Part shown: positions 44,666 through 53,209 of the stretch, piece after piece
Layout of the letters: each line of letters starts with the position of its first letter
How positions within the stretch are numbered: position 1 is the first letter of the stretch
Source of the DNA: DASYLJ01 sp964432595
GTDB lineage: Bacteria > Desulfobacterota > Binatia > DP-6
Assembly: GCA_964432595.1 (NCBI GenBank)
Contig: CAYSOF010000020.1
Coordinates: 1 to 64,000 of the forward strand
DNA: 64,000 nt
Direction: 5' to 3'
Notes under the pieces: generated by a model
What the model saw: the letters and a program-made list of their open reading frames with translations, nothing else
Told to the model about the DNA's origin: nothing
The model's database searches: none
Translations under genes and position numbers: made by a program

Positions 44666-44953
44666 TCAGCGGGTCGTGTTCGGGCGTGCGGCGCACGTGC
44701 CGGCGTCGCAGACGCAGCGGCCGCCGCAGTCGAGCGTGCCGGGACGGCAGTCCATCGTGCAGGCGACGCCTTCGCACGCCGGCGCGGCGGACGCGGTGGT
44801 GCATGCGGTCGCATGGCAACAGGTGGCCGGTACGCAGTCGGCGTCGGTGCGGCACGCGGCCGCACGCGGGCCGTCGGCGGTGGCACACCCGACGGCGAGG
44901 CCTCCGACGAGGCCGAGGGCCAGGCCCAGGGCCTGGAGGACGCGCGACGGCAT
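44666..44953 (-). CDS. Cys-rich lipoprotein
   Basis: 95 residues from the ATG at 44953. A signal peptide ends in lipobox 'LAVGC' (Cys ~22), after which 12 more cysteines follow in ~70 residues: 'CRTDADCVPATCCHATAC', then CxxxxC and 'CGGRCVCDAGTC' units. The TDADCVPxxCC pattern recurs in small lipoproteins of myxobacterial and related lineages; function unknown. Probably disulphide-knotted and surface exposed. It is 20 bases upstream of the MFS gene and 8 downstream of the VanX-like gene, all on the same strand. Confidence 0.7.
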   Translation of the reverse strand: MPSRVLQALGLALGLVGGLAVGCATADGPRAAACRTDADCVPATCCHATACTTASAAPACEGVACTMDCRPGTLDCGGRCVCDAGTCAARPNTTR

Positions 44954-44961
44954 GCCGTTCT

Positions 44962-45576
44962 CTACTCTCGAAGCGGCTCGTCCGCCAGATCGTAGCGTTG
45001 CCATCCGGGGCCGTCGAAGTGCCACCACTCCGTCGCGAACGGCGTGAAGCCCTCCGCCGCCATCGCACGCGCGAGCCGCTCGGCGTTGCGGCGCTCCTCG
45101 GGCGGCCAGTCGGGCGCGTCACGATGCGCCCGCGGCCCGAAGGCGTCGTAGTCGGTCGGCATGACGAGCGGGACGCCGTCGGCGCCGGCGAGCGTCACGT
45201 CGACCGCAGCGCCGCGGTTGTGCTTGGAGCCCTCGGCGGGACGGCCGTCGCGGACGATCGGCTGCGCCACGTAGCGGGCGTCCGGCACGAGCGCCCAGAA
45301 GCGCTGCTGCACCGAGAACGGGCGGTAGCAGTCCCACACGATGAGGCCGAGCCCTTCCGCGCGGAGCGCCCGCTGCACGCGGACCAGGCGCTCGGCGACG
45401 TCGCGACGGAGCAGGCAGCGCGCCTCGGGATAGACGGCGACGCCGGTGAAGTTGTCCGTCGTGGCGTAGCGGATGTCGAGACCGATGGACGGGTCGAGGC
45501 GCCCGACGTCGACGAGCGCGTCGGAGCGAGCGCACGCGGACGCTAGCGCTGCGACGAGGAGAACGGCGGCACGCAC
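44962..45576 (-). CDS. D-alanyl-D-alanine dipeptidase (VanX/DdpX family) lipoprotein
   Basis: 204 residues from the GTG at 45576, which gives a short lipoprotein signal ending 'LASAC'; a GTG at 45639 would add 21 N-terminal residues and leave 2 bases to the divergent gene. Zinc ligands are seen in 'SKHNRGAAVDV' (His, Asp) and the catalytic Glu with third ligand His in 'TEWWHFDGPG'. 'GLIVWDCYRPFSVQQ' is the family substrate-binding Arg segment. It hydrolyses D-Ala-D-Ala released from peptidoglycan. As a periplasmic lipoprotein without vanH/vanA neighbours it is more likely a turnover enzyme than a vancomycin-resistance factor. Confidence 0.87.
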   Translation of the reverse strand: MRAAVLLVAALASACARSDALVDVGRLDPSIGLDIRYATTDNFTGVAVYPEARCLLRRDVAERLVRVQRALRAEGLGLIVWDCYRPFSVQQRFWALVPDARYVAQPIVRDGRPAEGSKHNRGAAVDVTLAGADGVPLVMPTDYDAFGPRAHRDAPDWPPEERRNAERLARAMAAEGFTPFATEWWHFDGPGWQRYDLADEPLRE

Positions 45577-45641
45577 GGGCGTGCGGTTAGCAGACGGGCG
45601 CGCTTGCCGCCACGCCGAGAGTCGGCGTAGCAGGGTCACAC

Positions 45642-47270
45642 ATGCGGATCATCGTCGTCGCCATCGCCCTCGCGTGCCGGCTCGCCGTCGCCGGCGAGCA
45701 TCAGCATGCGCCGCCGCCGCCGGCGACGGCGCCGCCGCTCTTCGACGATCTCGGCGCGCATTCGCACGAGATCACGACGAAGAGCCCGGAGGCGCAGCGC
45801 TACTTCGATCAGGGATTGCGCCTGGTGTACGCGTTCAACCACGACGAGGCGATCCGCGCGTTCCGCGAGGCGGCGCGGCTCGACCCGGACTGCGTGATGG
45901 CGCAGTGGGGCATCGCGCTCGCGCTCGGCCCGAACTACAACCTGCCGATCGACGCCGAGCGCGAGAAGGCCGCGCGCGAGGCGATGGCGCGTGCGCAGGC
46001 GCTGGCGCCGAAGGCGAGCCCGAAGGAGCAGGCGTACGTCGCGGCGCTCGCGAAGCGCTACGCCGCCGGCGAGCGCGCGGCGCTCGACACGGCCTACGCC
46101 GCGGCCATGCGCGACGTGATGCAGCAGTATCCGGACGACCTCGACGCCGCGACGATCTTCGCCGAGTCGCTCATGGTGCTGCGCCCGTGGGCGCTGTGGA
46201 ACGCCGACGGCACGCCGGCGCCGGGCACCACCGAGATCGTCGCGACGCTCGAGGCGGTGCTGACGAAGGATCCGAACCACCCGGGCGCGAATCACTACTA
46301 CATCCATGCGGTGGAGGCGTCGCCCGATCCGTCGCGCGCGCTCGCGAGCGCGGAGCGCATCCCGGGGCTCGCGCCGGGCGCGGGGCACCTGGTGCACATG
46401 CCGTCGCACATCTACATGCGCGTCGGCCGCTACGGCGACGCGGTGACGGCGAACGAGCGCGCGATCGTCGCCGACGAGAAGTATCTCGCGGCCGAGAAGC
46501 CGGGCGGCGTGTACCCGATGATGTACTACCCGCACAACATCCACTTCCTGTCGTCGGCGGCGGCGATGGATGGCCGCAGCAAGACGGCGCTCGCATCGGG
46601 ACGCGGCGTGACGTCGGCGATCACGCCCGCGATGCTGCGCGAGATGCCGATGCTCGAGTACTTCGCGCCGACGGCGGTCTTCGTGATGGTGCGGTTCGGC
46701 AAGTGGGAGGAGATCCTCGCCGAACCGGCGCCGCCCGTCGAGTTCGCGTACTGGCGCGGCATGCATCACTTCGCGCGCGGCATGGCGTTCGCGGCCACGG
46801 GCCGGCTCGACGACGCGATGAAGGAGCGCACGGCGCTCGCGGACGTCACGATCGCGATGCCGGACGACCGCATCGTCGCCGACAACCAGCCCGCGAAGCA
46901 GCTGCTCGTCCTCGCCGCGGGGCTGCTGGCCGGCGAGGTGGCGGCGCGCCAGGGCAACGTCGAGCCCGCGGAGAAGTTCCTTCGGCAGGCGGTCGCGCGC
47001 GAAGACGCGCTGCCGTACACCGAGCCGCCGCCGTGGAGCCTGCCGGTGCGCCACTACCTCGGCGCGCTGCTGCTCGATCAGAAGAAGTACGCCGAGGCGG
47101 CGGTGGTCTACGAGGAGGACCTGAAGCGCAACCCGAACAACGGGTGGGCGCTGTACGGTCTGTCGGAGAGCCTGGAGACGACGAAGCCGGGCGAGGCCAA
47201 GCAGGCGGCGGAGCGTTTCGCGACGACGTGGAAGAATGCCGACGTGAAGCTCGCATCGTCGCGCTTCTGA
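45642..47270 (+). CDS. Exported tetratricopeptide-repeat protein
   Basis: 542 residues with a signal peptide (MRIIVVAIALACRLAVAG). The N-terminal mature part is His/Pro-rich, followed by TPR units: 'AQRYFDQGLRLVYAFNHDEA' with 'FREAARLDPDCVMAQWGIAL', and at the C-terminus 'LLLDQKKYAEAAVVYEEDL' with 'NPNNGWALYGLSESL'. A conserved block 'NHPGANHYYIHAVEAS' with 'LVHMPSHIYMRVGRY' is rich in His and looks like a metal or active site; I recall it from a widespread but uncharacterised TPR family. Periplasmic. Possible metal binding is inference. Confidence 0.8.
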   Translation: MRIIVVAIALACRLAVAGEHQHAPPPPATAPPLFDDLGAHSHEITTKSPEAQRYFDQGLRLVYAFNHDEAIRAFREAARLDPDCVMAQWGIALALGPNYNLPIDAEREKAAREAMARAQALAPKASPKEQAYVAALAKRYAAGERAALDTAYAAAMRDVMQQYPDDLDAATIFAESLMVLRPWALWNADGTPAPGTTEIVATLEAVLTKDPNHPGANHYYIHAVEASPDPSRALASAERIPGLAPGAGHLVHMPSHIYMRVGRYGDAVTANERAIVADEKYLAAEKPGGVYPMMYYPHNIHFLSSAAAMDGRSKTALASGRGVTSAITPAMLREMPMLEYFAPTAVFVMVRFGKWEEILAEPAPPVEFAYWRGMHHFARGMAFAATGRLDDAMKERTALADVTIAMPDDRIVADNQPAKQLLVLAAGLLAGEVAARQGNVEPAEKFLRQAVAREDALPYTEPPPWSLPVRHYLGALLLDQKKYAEAAVVYEEDLKRNPNNGWALYGLSESLETTKPGEAKQAAERFATTWKNADVKLASSRF

Positions 47271-47271
47271 G

Positions 47272-47709
47272 TCAGGGCCCGGCCGAGGGCCACGGCCACC
47301 CGTAGCCCCAGCGGAACGACGTCGGCAGGTACTGCGCGCCGCCGACGAAGACGCCGGCGCGCATCATGCAGCCGAGGGATCGGCTGTCGGTCTTCTCCCT
47401 GACGCACTGCTGGAGCGCGCGGTCGGCCTCCATGCGCTGGTCGAACGTGCCGCCGCACCAGTAGGCGATGTCGTGCCGGACGCAGCACCCGCCCCACGTT
47501 CCGTCCGGCCAGCGCGAGCAGCCGTCGGTCGTGAAGGCATAGGGCGGCTGCGGGCCGGGGCGGCGCTCGCGGCAGTACGCCGCCGCGTCGTCCTCGATGC
47601 CGCGCGCGGCGGTCGCGTCGCGCGCGTAGGGATCGGCGGCGTGCGTCCGCGGGTGCAGCGAGCAGCCGCCCGCGACCATGGCCAGCGCGAGGACGACGGC
47701 GGTTCTCAC
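47272..47709 (-). CDS. Phospholipase A2-like lipoprotein
   Basis: 145 residues from a GTG (47709) that overlaps the upstream stop. Lipobox 'MVAGGC' near residue 16. The mature protein carries 'DGCSRWPDGTWGGCCVRHDIAYWC': the CCxxHD core with a downstream Tyr/Cys is the His-Asp catalytic motif of phospholipase A2. A Ca-binding loop like that of secreted PLA2 is not obvious, and the rest is short. It may be an exported lipase or a fold relative without activity. Co-transcribed with the NTF2-like gene upstream. Confidence 0.65.
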   Translation of the reverse strand: MRTAVVLALAMVAGGCSLHPRTHAADPYARDATAARGIEDDAAAYCRERRPGPQPPYAFTTDGCSRWPDGTWGGCCVRHDIAYWCGGTFDQRMEADRALQQCVREKTDSRSLGCMMRAGVFVGGAQYLPTSFRWGYGWPWPSAGP

Positions 47710-48080
47710 CCGCGGCCGTACGGGTCGTCGAACACGAACCGCCACGTGCCGTCCGCCTGCCGCCGCACGATCTCGATCGCCTCGCCGCCCGTCTCCATCT
47801 CGCCGTCCGGGCCGGCGAACTTGCCGTGCCAGTCGTTGTAGAGGACGGCGACGTCCTTCCCCGCCGCGAACGACTTGATGACCGACAGCTTCATCCGCGG
47901 CTTCGCCTCGATGAAGGCGCCGAGCGCGTCGCGGATGGCGTCGCGGCCGGTGGCGGTCTCGCCCGGGGCGGGGATCAGCACGGCGTCGGCTTCGTAGAGG
48001 TCCGTCAGCGCGTCCAGGTCACCGGCGTTGATGTGCTTCTCGAAGAGCGCGTCGCATTCCTCGGGCGTCTTGGCGGCCAT
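47706..48080 (-). CDS. NTF2-like (SnoaL/DUF4440) protein
   Basis: 124 residues from the ATG at 48080, which has GGGAGGA before it. The cone-shaped NTF2 fold is suggested by 'DLDALTDLYEADAVLIPAPGETATGRDAIRDAL' (here spanning two helices and strand 1) and the C-terminal strands ending 'WRFVFDDPYG'. Such proteins bind or isomerise small hydrophobic molecules; specific activity unknown. No signal peptide. It shares a GTGA overlap with the PLA2-like lipoprotein gene. Confidence 0.8.
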   Translation of the reverse strand: MAAKTPEECDALFEKHINAGDLDALTDLYEADAVLIPAPGETATGRDAIRDALGAFIEAKPRMKLSVIKSFAAGKDVAVLYNDWHGKFAGPDGEMETGGEAIEIVRRQADGTWRFVFDDPYGRG

Positions 48081-48166
48081 GGCGAGTCCTCCCACCCGCG
48101 GCCGTAGCAGATGGCTCCCGGGCTGGCCATCCCGGGTCGGCCGGTGCTATCGATCCGGGTCGTTCC

Positions 48167-48994
48167 ATGCCGACCGATCTCCCGCTGACCACCCGATTCA
48201 CCCTGGGCCCGGCCATCACGGCCGAGCAGCGTGCGTTCCTCGACGAGCACGGCTTCCTCGTCTTCGACCAGGTCGCGCGCCCCGACGAGATCGCGATGCT
48301 CGCCGAGGAGATGGAGCGCATCCAGGCCCAGTGGCTCGCCGAGAAGCGCACGCGCGTCTTCGGCATTCCGCTCTTCTTCGGCAAGGACCACGAGGGGAAG
48401 CCGTTCCTGCAGCGGCTCGCGTTCACCTCCGTCTTCTCCGAGCGCATCCGTGCGTTCGTGCGTGACCCGCGGTTCGCTCCCATCCTCGATCTCATCGGCA
48501 AGGATGCGCGCGTCGGCGACGCCGAGAAGGACGGCGTCGTCATCAACCGCTTCATGAACGTGCCGGGCAGCGTCTACCCGCGGCTCGGGTGGCACACCGA
48601 CGGCCTGCGCGACCTCTTCTACGGCCGCATGCCGCAGCAGATGCTGAACATCGGCCTGCACCTCGATCGCGTCACCGCCGCCGAGGGCGGCCTGCGCCTC
48701 ATTCCCGGCAGCCACCGTCAGGGCTTCTGGTCGATGTGCTTCCGGAAGGCGTACTTCATCTCGCACGCGCCCGACCCGGCCGAGGTGTGCGTCGAGACCA
48801 TGCCCGGCGATCTCACGGTGCACGACGGACGCCTCTGGCATCGCGTCGCGCAGTCGCCGCACACGGGGCTCGCGAGCCTGCGCCGCTCGATGTACCTGCC
48901 GTACCTGACCGGTCCGTACGAGCCGAAGAGCGACGAGAGCCCGACGCCCGCCTACCACCGCGTCGCCGAGTGGCTGCGCGGCCGCCCGGCCTGA
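48167..48994 (+). CDS. Phytanoyl-CoA dioxygenase-family Fe(II)/2OG enzyme
   Basis: 275 residues. Iron ligands His143 and Asp145 in 'LGWHTDGLRD' and distal His in 'DGRLWHRVA', with the 2OG Arg in 'LRRSMYLP'. 'GGLRLIPGSHRQGFWS' is the characteristic PhyH block. Substrate unknown; family members hydroxylate the alpha carbon of acyl-CoAs or a range of secondary metabolites. It is followed 19 bases later by an LLM oxidoreductase with a GGAGAG ribosome site, so the two probably form an operon. Confidence 0.87.
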   Translation: MPTDLPLTTRFTLGPAITAEQRAFLDEHGFLVFDQVARPDEIAMLAEEMERIQAQWLAEKRTRVFGIPLFFGKDHEGKPFLQRLAFTSVFSERIRAFVRDPRFAPILDLIGKDARVGDAEKDGVVINRFMNVPGSVYPRLGWHTDGLRDLFYGRMPQQMLNIGLHLDRVTAAEGGLRLIPGSHRQGFWSMCFRKAYFISHAPDPAEVCVETMPGDLTVHDGRLWHRVAQSPHTGLASLRRSMYLPYLTGPYEPKSDESPTPAYHRVAEWLRGRPA

Positions 48995-49013
48995 ACCTTC
49001 GAGGAGAGCACCG

Positions 49014-49952
49014 ATGTCGCGACGCGTCCGCTTCGGCGTCACCCTGCCGCAGATCAAGCGCACGTGGACCGACGCGCGCGACACCGCGATCGAGCTCGAC
49101 CGTCTCGGCTTCGACTCCGTGTGGGTGTGCGATCACCTCTACGGCGTCCCGATGCCGAACCTGCCCATCCTCGAGGCGTGGAGCGAGCTCGCCGCCGTCG
49201 CCGCGATCACCGAGCGCGTCGAGCTCGGCACGCTCGTGACGCCGCCGTTCTTCCGCAACCCGGCGATCCTCGCGAAGCAGATCGCGACGATCGACAACAT
49301 CGCCGGCGGCCGCGTCATCGCCGGCCTCGGCAGCGGCTGGTTCGCGTCGGAGTACGAGGGCTACGGCGTCCCGTTCCCGCCCGTCGGCGAGCGCCTCAAG
49401 GCGCTCGAGGAGACGTGCCTGCTCATGCGCCGCATGTGGAGCGAGGAGCAGGTGACGTTCGCCGGCGAGACGGCGAAGACCGCCGACGTCTGGTGCGCGC
49501 CGAAGCCGCCGCGCCGCGTGCCCATCCTGATCGGCGGCGGCGGCGAGAAGGTGCTGCTGCGGATCGCCGCACAGCATGCCGACATCTGGAACAACCTCGC
49601 CATGGCGCAGGCGCAGCTCGGCAAGAAGGTCGAGGTGCTCCGCCGGCACTGCGATGCCGTGAAGCGCGACCCAGCCGAGATCGAGGTGTCGCAGCAGTGT
49701 CTCGTGGTGATCGCCGCGGACGAGGCGGCGGCGCGCGAGGCGATCGCGAAGGCGAGCCGGATCTACGGCGGGCACATGGGCGGCGGGCTCGAGGAGCACG
49801 GCATCTGGGGCGCGCCGGCGCAGGTCGTCGAGCGCATCGAGCGGCACGTGCAGCTCGGGTGCACGCTCTTCGTCATCGAATTCTTCGGCAAGGACACGCG
49901 CGAGCCCGCGCGGCTCTTCGCCGAACAGGTCATGCCCGCGTTCCGGAAGTAG
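49014..49952 (+). CDS. LLM-class F420-dependent oxidoreductase (TIGR03560-like)
   Basis: 312 residues, luciferase-like barrel. 'RFGVTLPQIKRTWTDARDTA', 'GFDSVWVCDHLYG', 'LGTLVTPPFFRNPAILAKQ' and 'VIAGLGSGWFASEYEGYG' are the family landmarks, and 'VPILIGGGGEKVLLRIAAQHAD' holds the cofactor-phosphate region. It is related to but distinct from the LLM enzyme at 3088. F420 is the likely cofactor, although FMN cannot be excluded. Pairing with a PhyH dioxygenase suggests catabolism or tailoring of a specific organic compound. Confidence 0.88.
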   Translation: MSRRVRFGVTLPQIKRTWTDARDTAIELDRLGFDSVWVCDHLYGVPMPNLPILEAWSELAAVAAITERVELGTLVTPPFFRNPAILAKQIATIDNIAGGRVIAGLGSGWFASEYEGYGVPFPPVGERLKALEETCLLMRRMWSEEQVTFAGETAKTADVWCAPKPPRRVPILIGGGGEKVLLRIAAQHADIWNNLAMAQAQLGKKVEVLRRHCDAVKRDPAEIEVSQQCLVVIAADEAAAREAIAKASRIYGGHMGGGLEEHGIWGAPAQVVERIERHVQLGCTLFVIEFFGKDTREPARLFAEQVMPAFRK

Positions 49953-49980
49953 GTCGGAGATTGGCGAAAAGACGAGTCGG

Positions 49981-50007
49981 TCTAGTGGCTTAGGCCGTTT
50001 CACTAGA
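49981..50007. repeat. Inverted repeat between the LLM and Fic genes
   Basis: TCTAGTG (49981-49987) is repeated as its reverse complement CACTAGA (50001-50007), with 13 bases between. It lies 28 bases after the LLM stop and 70 before the fic start, in the most AT-rich gap of the region. It could be an operator or a weak terminator; there is no T-run. Confidence 0.45.
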
Positions 50008-50060
50008 AGGTGTCGGCCGCCAATTCGAGTAGTAGGAATTGGTTCGCGACGGTCTTTTTG

Positions 50061-50093
50061 CTACTTTTTCGATTCGGTGCCAGGGAAAAGTAG
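50061..50093. promoter_or_regulatory. Inverted repeat spanning the fic start codon
   Basis: CTACTTTT (50061-50068) pairs perfectly with AAAAGTAG (50086-50093), 17 bases apart, and the GTG start (50077) lies in the loop. The arm AGTAG also appears at 50028-50034. The placement suggests an operator or an mRNA hairpin that would hide the start codon. Confidence 0.5.
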
Positions 50094-51108
50094 TAAAAGC
50101 GTCGCCTCCAGGGGCCCGGGACGTCCATCGCTCGCGGCGGTGCTCGCTCGAGTGGATGAAGAGGTGAGCCTCCTGCATTCGCACCTCGGCGGCCTGCCAC
50201 GTGCGGTGGAGGCGGACGAGATCCTCCGCGCCATCTGGATCGACGACGTCCACAACTCGACGGCCATCGAAGGGAACACGATGACCCGGGCCGAGGTCGA
50301 GGCGCTCGTCGAGCATCGCCGTCCGTCGGCCACGCTCATCGAGAGCCTCGAAGTGGACTGCTACGCGCGCGCCGCCGATTGGGTCTATCGCACGGCGACC
50401 GAGCATGAGGGCGTGCCGGTGGCCGTGATCGCCGAAATCCATGCGATCACCGTCGGGGCGGTGTGGGCGGTCGAGCCGCCTCCGACGCGCGACACGCCCG
50501 GGGCGTGGCGCAAGTCCGGTGTTCGCGTGCGTTCCGTGAAGGTGTCGCTTCCTCCCGCCATCCCCGCCGATCTCCGGGAGTGGAGCGCGTCGACGGCGAA
50601 GCTCGAGGGGCGCCATCCGCTGGCGCACGCCGCGGACCACCACGCATGGCTGGAGCGCATTCATCCGTTCGTCGACGGCAACGGCCGCGTCGGACGTCTC
50701 GTCCTGAACTTCCTGCTGTTGCAGCACGGGTACTCCCCCGCAGTGATCCTCGCCGCCGAGCGATCGCGATACCTGCAGGCGCTCGAGAGCGCCGACCTCG
50801 GCAATCTGAACCCGCTCACGGAGATCGTCGCACGAGCCGTCAGCGGCACGCTGAGCCGTTTTCTCATTCCGAACCTCGCCGGCGACGCGAAGCTCGTGCC
50901 GCTGAGCGCCCTCGCGGCCGCGGGACCGTACCCCGCCGTCTACCTGCGACAGCTCGTGCTGAAGGGACGCGTGCGTGCCGTGCGTCAGGGTAATCTGTGG
51001 TTGAGCTCCCGCGCGTGGCTCCAACAGTACATTGGCGCACGAGATCCGCGAGGAAAGCCGATTCCACGCGCTACGCGGTCGCGCCGTTCGTCGGCCCGCC
51101 GCGACTAG
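50077..51108 (+). CDS. Fic-family protein (AMPylase-type), self-inhibited class II
   Basis: 343 residues from a GTG at 50077. The catalytic Fic loop is 'HPFVDGNGRVGR' with His196, matching HPFx[D/E]GNGR. The inhibitory helix motif [S/T]xxxE[G/N] is N-terminal ('STAIEGN', near 60-66), so it is a class II Fic whose Glu blocks ATP until it is displaced. The C-terminus has a winged-helix-like segment ('YLRQLVLKGRVRAVRQGNLW'), suggesting DNA binding. Fic enzymes transfer AMP or related groups to target proteins. The upstream gap is AT-rich compared with its neighbours and carries two inverted repeats, which may point to transfer or autoregulation. Confidence 0.85.
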   Translation: MPGKSSKSVASRGPGRPSLAAVLARVDEEVSLLHSHLGGLPRAVEADEILRAIWIDDVHNSTAIEGNTMTRAEVEALVEHRRPSATLIESLEVDCYARAADWVYRTATEHEGVPVAVIAEIHAITVGAVWAVEPPPTRDTPGAWRKSGVRVRSVKVSLPPAIPADLREWSASTAKLEGRHPLAHAADHHAWLERIHPFVDGNGRVGRLVLNFLLLQHGYSPAVILAAERSRYLQALESADLGNLNPLTEIVARAVSGTLSRFLIPNLAGDAKLVPLSALAAAGPYPAVYLRQLVLKGRVRAVRQGNLWLSSRAWLQQYIGARDPRGKPIPRATRSRRSSARRD

Positions 51109-51154
51109 CCTGTTCACGCTGGCGTCGCGCGGCGGGCCGGGTTAAGCCCGTCGG

Positions 51155-52318
51155 ATGCAAGACGTCTTCATCGTTTCGGCAGTGCGGAGCCCCATCGGGC
51201 GCCGCAAGGGTGGCTTCGCGGGCATGCATCCGGCCGATCTCCTCGGCGCGGTGCAGAAGGCGTGCGTCGAGCGCGCGGGCATCGATCCGGCGAAGGTCGG
51301 GCAGGTCATCGGCGGCTGCGTGTCGCAGGTCGCCGAGCAGTCGTTCGACATCGCGCGCTGCGCGTGGCTCGCGGCCGGGCTGCCCGAGGAGGTCGCCGCG
51401 ACCACCGTCGACTCGCAGTGCGGCTCGAGCCAGCAGGCGACGTCGCTGGCCGCGGGGCTCGTCGGCGCCGGTATCGAGGACGTCGTGCTCGCCTGCGGCG
51501 TCGAGATGATGACGCGCGTGCCGCTCGGCTCGAACTCGCAGGGCGGGTCGCCGCTGTCGAAGGCGTATCGCAGCCGCTACGCGTTCGCGTCGCAGTTCCA
51601 GGGCGCGGAGATGATCGCCAAGGAGTACGGCATCACGCGCGAGGACACCGACCGCTTCGGGCTGCGCAGCCAGGAGCTGGCGATCCAGGCGTGGAAGGAG
51701 AATCGCTTCGAGCGCGAAATCGTCCCGATCACCGCGCCGGTGCTCGGCGAGGACGGCAAGCCGACGGGCGAGACCCGCGTCGTCAGCCGCGACGAGGGCC
51801 TGCGCGAGACGTCGCTCGAGAAGCTCGCCGGGCTGAAGGCCGTGATGGACGACGGCATCCACACCGCGGGCACGTCGTCGCAGGTGTCGGACGGCGCGTC
51901 GGCGGTGCTGCTCGCCTCGGCGGCGGCGGTGCAGGCGCTCGGTCTGAAGCCGCGCGCGAAGATCCTGGCGACGACGCTCGTCGGCGTCGACCCGGTGACC
52001 ATGCTGAAGGGCCCGATCCCGGCGACGCGCAAGGTGCTGCAGCAGACGGGGCTCACGATGGACCAGATGGACGTGTCCGAGGTGAACGAGGCGTTCGCGT
52101 CCGTCGTCCTCGCCTGGGAGAAGGAGCTCAAGCCGAACCCGGAGCGCGTGAACCCGAACGGCGGCGCCATTGCGCTCGGGCATCCGACGGGCTCGACCGG
52201 CGCGCGCCTCATCACCACGGCGCTGCACGAGCTGGAGCGGACCGGCGGGCGCTACGGTCTGATCGCGATGTGCTGCGGCGGCGGGCTCGGGACGGGGACG
52301 ATCATCGAGCGGCTCTAG
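51155..52318 (+). CDS. Thiolase (acetyl-CoA C-acetyltransferase, FadA-like)
   Basis: 387 residues. 'FIVSAVRSPIGRRKGGFAG' at the start; acyl Cys89 in 'VDSQCGSSQQA'; 'NGGAIALGHPTGSTGAR' with the catalytic His; and 'GLIAMCCGGGLGTGTI' with the second Cys. The QCGSSQQA motif, rather than NxxCxSGLxA, is one I associate with thiolases of steroid or branched-chain degradation in actinobacteria (FadA5/FadA6 group), so a role in sterol-like degradation is possible. Its stop overlaps the convergent hydrolase by 4 bases. Confidence 0.9.
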   Translation: MQDVFIVSAVRSPIGRRKGGFAGMHPADLLGAVQKACVERAGIDPAKVGQVIGGCVSQVAEQSFDIARCAWLAAGLPEEVAATTVDSQCGSSQQATSLAAGLVGAGIEDVVLACGVEMMTRVPLGSNSQGGSPLSKAYRSRYAFASQFQGAEMIAKEYGITREDTDRFGLRSQELAIQAWKENRFEREIVPITAPVLGEDGKPTGETRVVSRDEGLRETSLEKLAGLKAVMDDGIHTAGTSSQVSDGASAVLLASAAAVQALGLKPRAKILATTLVGVDPVTMLKGPIPATRKVLQQTGLTMDQMDVSEVNEAFASVVLAWEKELKPNPERVNPNGGAIALGHPTGSTGARLITTALHELERTGGRYGLIAMCCGGGLGTGTIIERL

Positions 52319-53196
52319 CCCCCCAGGAACCCGCGCACCGCAGTGACCAGCTCCGGCAGCCGGTCGAAGTGCACCATGTGTCCCGCGCCGGGAATCTCGA
52401 CGAACTGCACGTCGCGGAAGCACGCCAGCCGGCGCTGCAGATCGTCGGGCTCGAGGTAGACGGCGCCCGGCGTCTCGCGCCAGAACTCGCCCGACTCGGC
52501 GCCGTGGACGACGAGCGTCGGCGCGGTGATCCGCTTCCAGAAGCCCATCACGTAGTCGAGGTTGAAGGGGCCGCCGACCGACAGCGTGCTCAGCATCGCG
52601 TCGAACTTCCACTCGAGCGTGCCGTCCTCGCGGAGCCGCGTGCCGAGCATCGCCAGCTCGCGCGCCTTCGCCTCGGGCAGCCGCGGGTTGCGCTCGCGCA
52701 GGCGACGGTACGCGGCGTCGAGGTCCTTCAAACCCGGATGTCCCTGCAGCGCGCGCTCGATGCGCGCGAAGCCGCTGATGGTCCAGCGGATCTCCTGCTC
52801 GACGTCCGGAACCGGCGGACCCAGCCCCTCGATGACCACGACCTTCGACGGCGTGTCGGGGAAGCTGCCGGCGTAGTTGGCGACGATCTCGCCGCCCATC
52901 GAGTGGCCGAGCAGCACCGGCTTCTGCAGGCGGAGCGCGCGGATCAGGTTGTGCAGGTCGAGCATGAAGTGCCCGAACCCGTAGTAGGGCGTCGTCTCGC
53001 TGTCGCCGTGCCCGCGCAGGTCGATCGCGAGCACGTGGAAGCGGTCGACCAGCGCACGGGCGAGGTCGTCGAACGAGTGCGAGTGGTCGCGGAGCCCGTG
53101 CACGATGACGAGCGGGGGCAGCGACGCGTCGCCCCAGTCGCGGAAGTGGATGCGCAAGGTGGCGCTGCGGAAGAAACGCTCGGTGAATTCGGGCAT
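52315..53196 (-). CDS. Alpha/beta hydrolase
   Basis: 293 residues from the ATG at 53196. 'LVIVHGLRDHSHSFDDLARAL' oxyanion region, nucleophile Ser in 'LLGHSMGGEIVANYA', and His in 'GAGHMVHFDR'. These form a standard Ser-Asp-His triad of the epoxide hydrolase/esterase-like branch. No signal peptide. Substrate unknown; many similar enzymes cleave C-C bonds or esters in aromatic and sterol degradation. It runs in the same direction as the RNA methyltransferase, DoxX and alkB genes upstream (13-base gap). Confidence 0.87.
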   Translation of the reverse strand: MPEFTERFFRSATLRIHFRDWGDASLPPLVIVHGLRDHSHSFDDLARALVDRFHVLAIDLRGHGDSETTPYYGFGHFMLDLHNLIRALRLQKPVLLGHSMGGEIVANYAGSFPDTPSKVVVIEGLGPPVPDVEQEIRWTISGFARIERALQGHPGLKDLDAAYRRLRERNPRLPEAKARELAMLGTRLREDGTLEWKFDAMLSTLSVGGPFNLDYVMGFWKRITAPTLVVHGAESGEFWRETPGAVYLEPDDLQRRLACFRDVQFVEIPGAGHMVHFDRLPELVTAVRGFLGG

Positions 53197-53209
53197 GAGC
53201 GGCGGGACG

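Noticed and set aside
44962..45576. Vancomycin-resistance role for the VanX-like protein
   Set aside because: No vanH, vanA or VanRS-like gene nearby, and the protein is a lipoprotein; peptidoglycan turnover is more likely.
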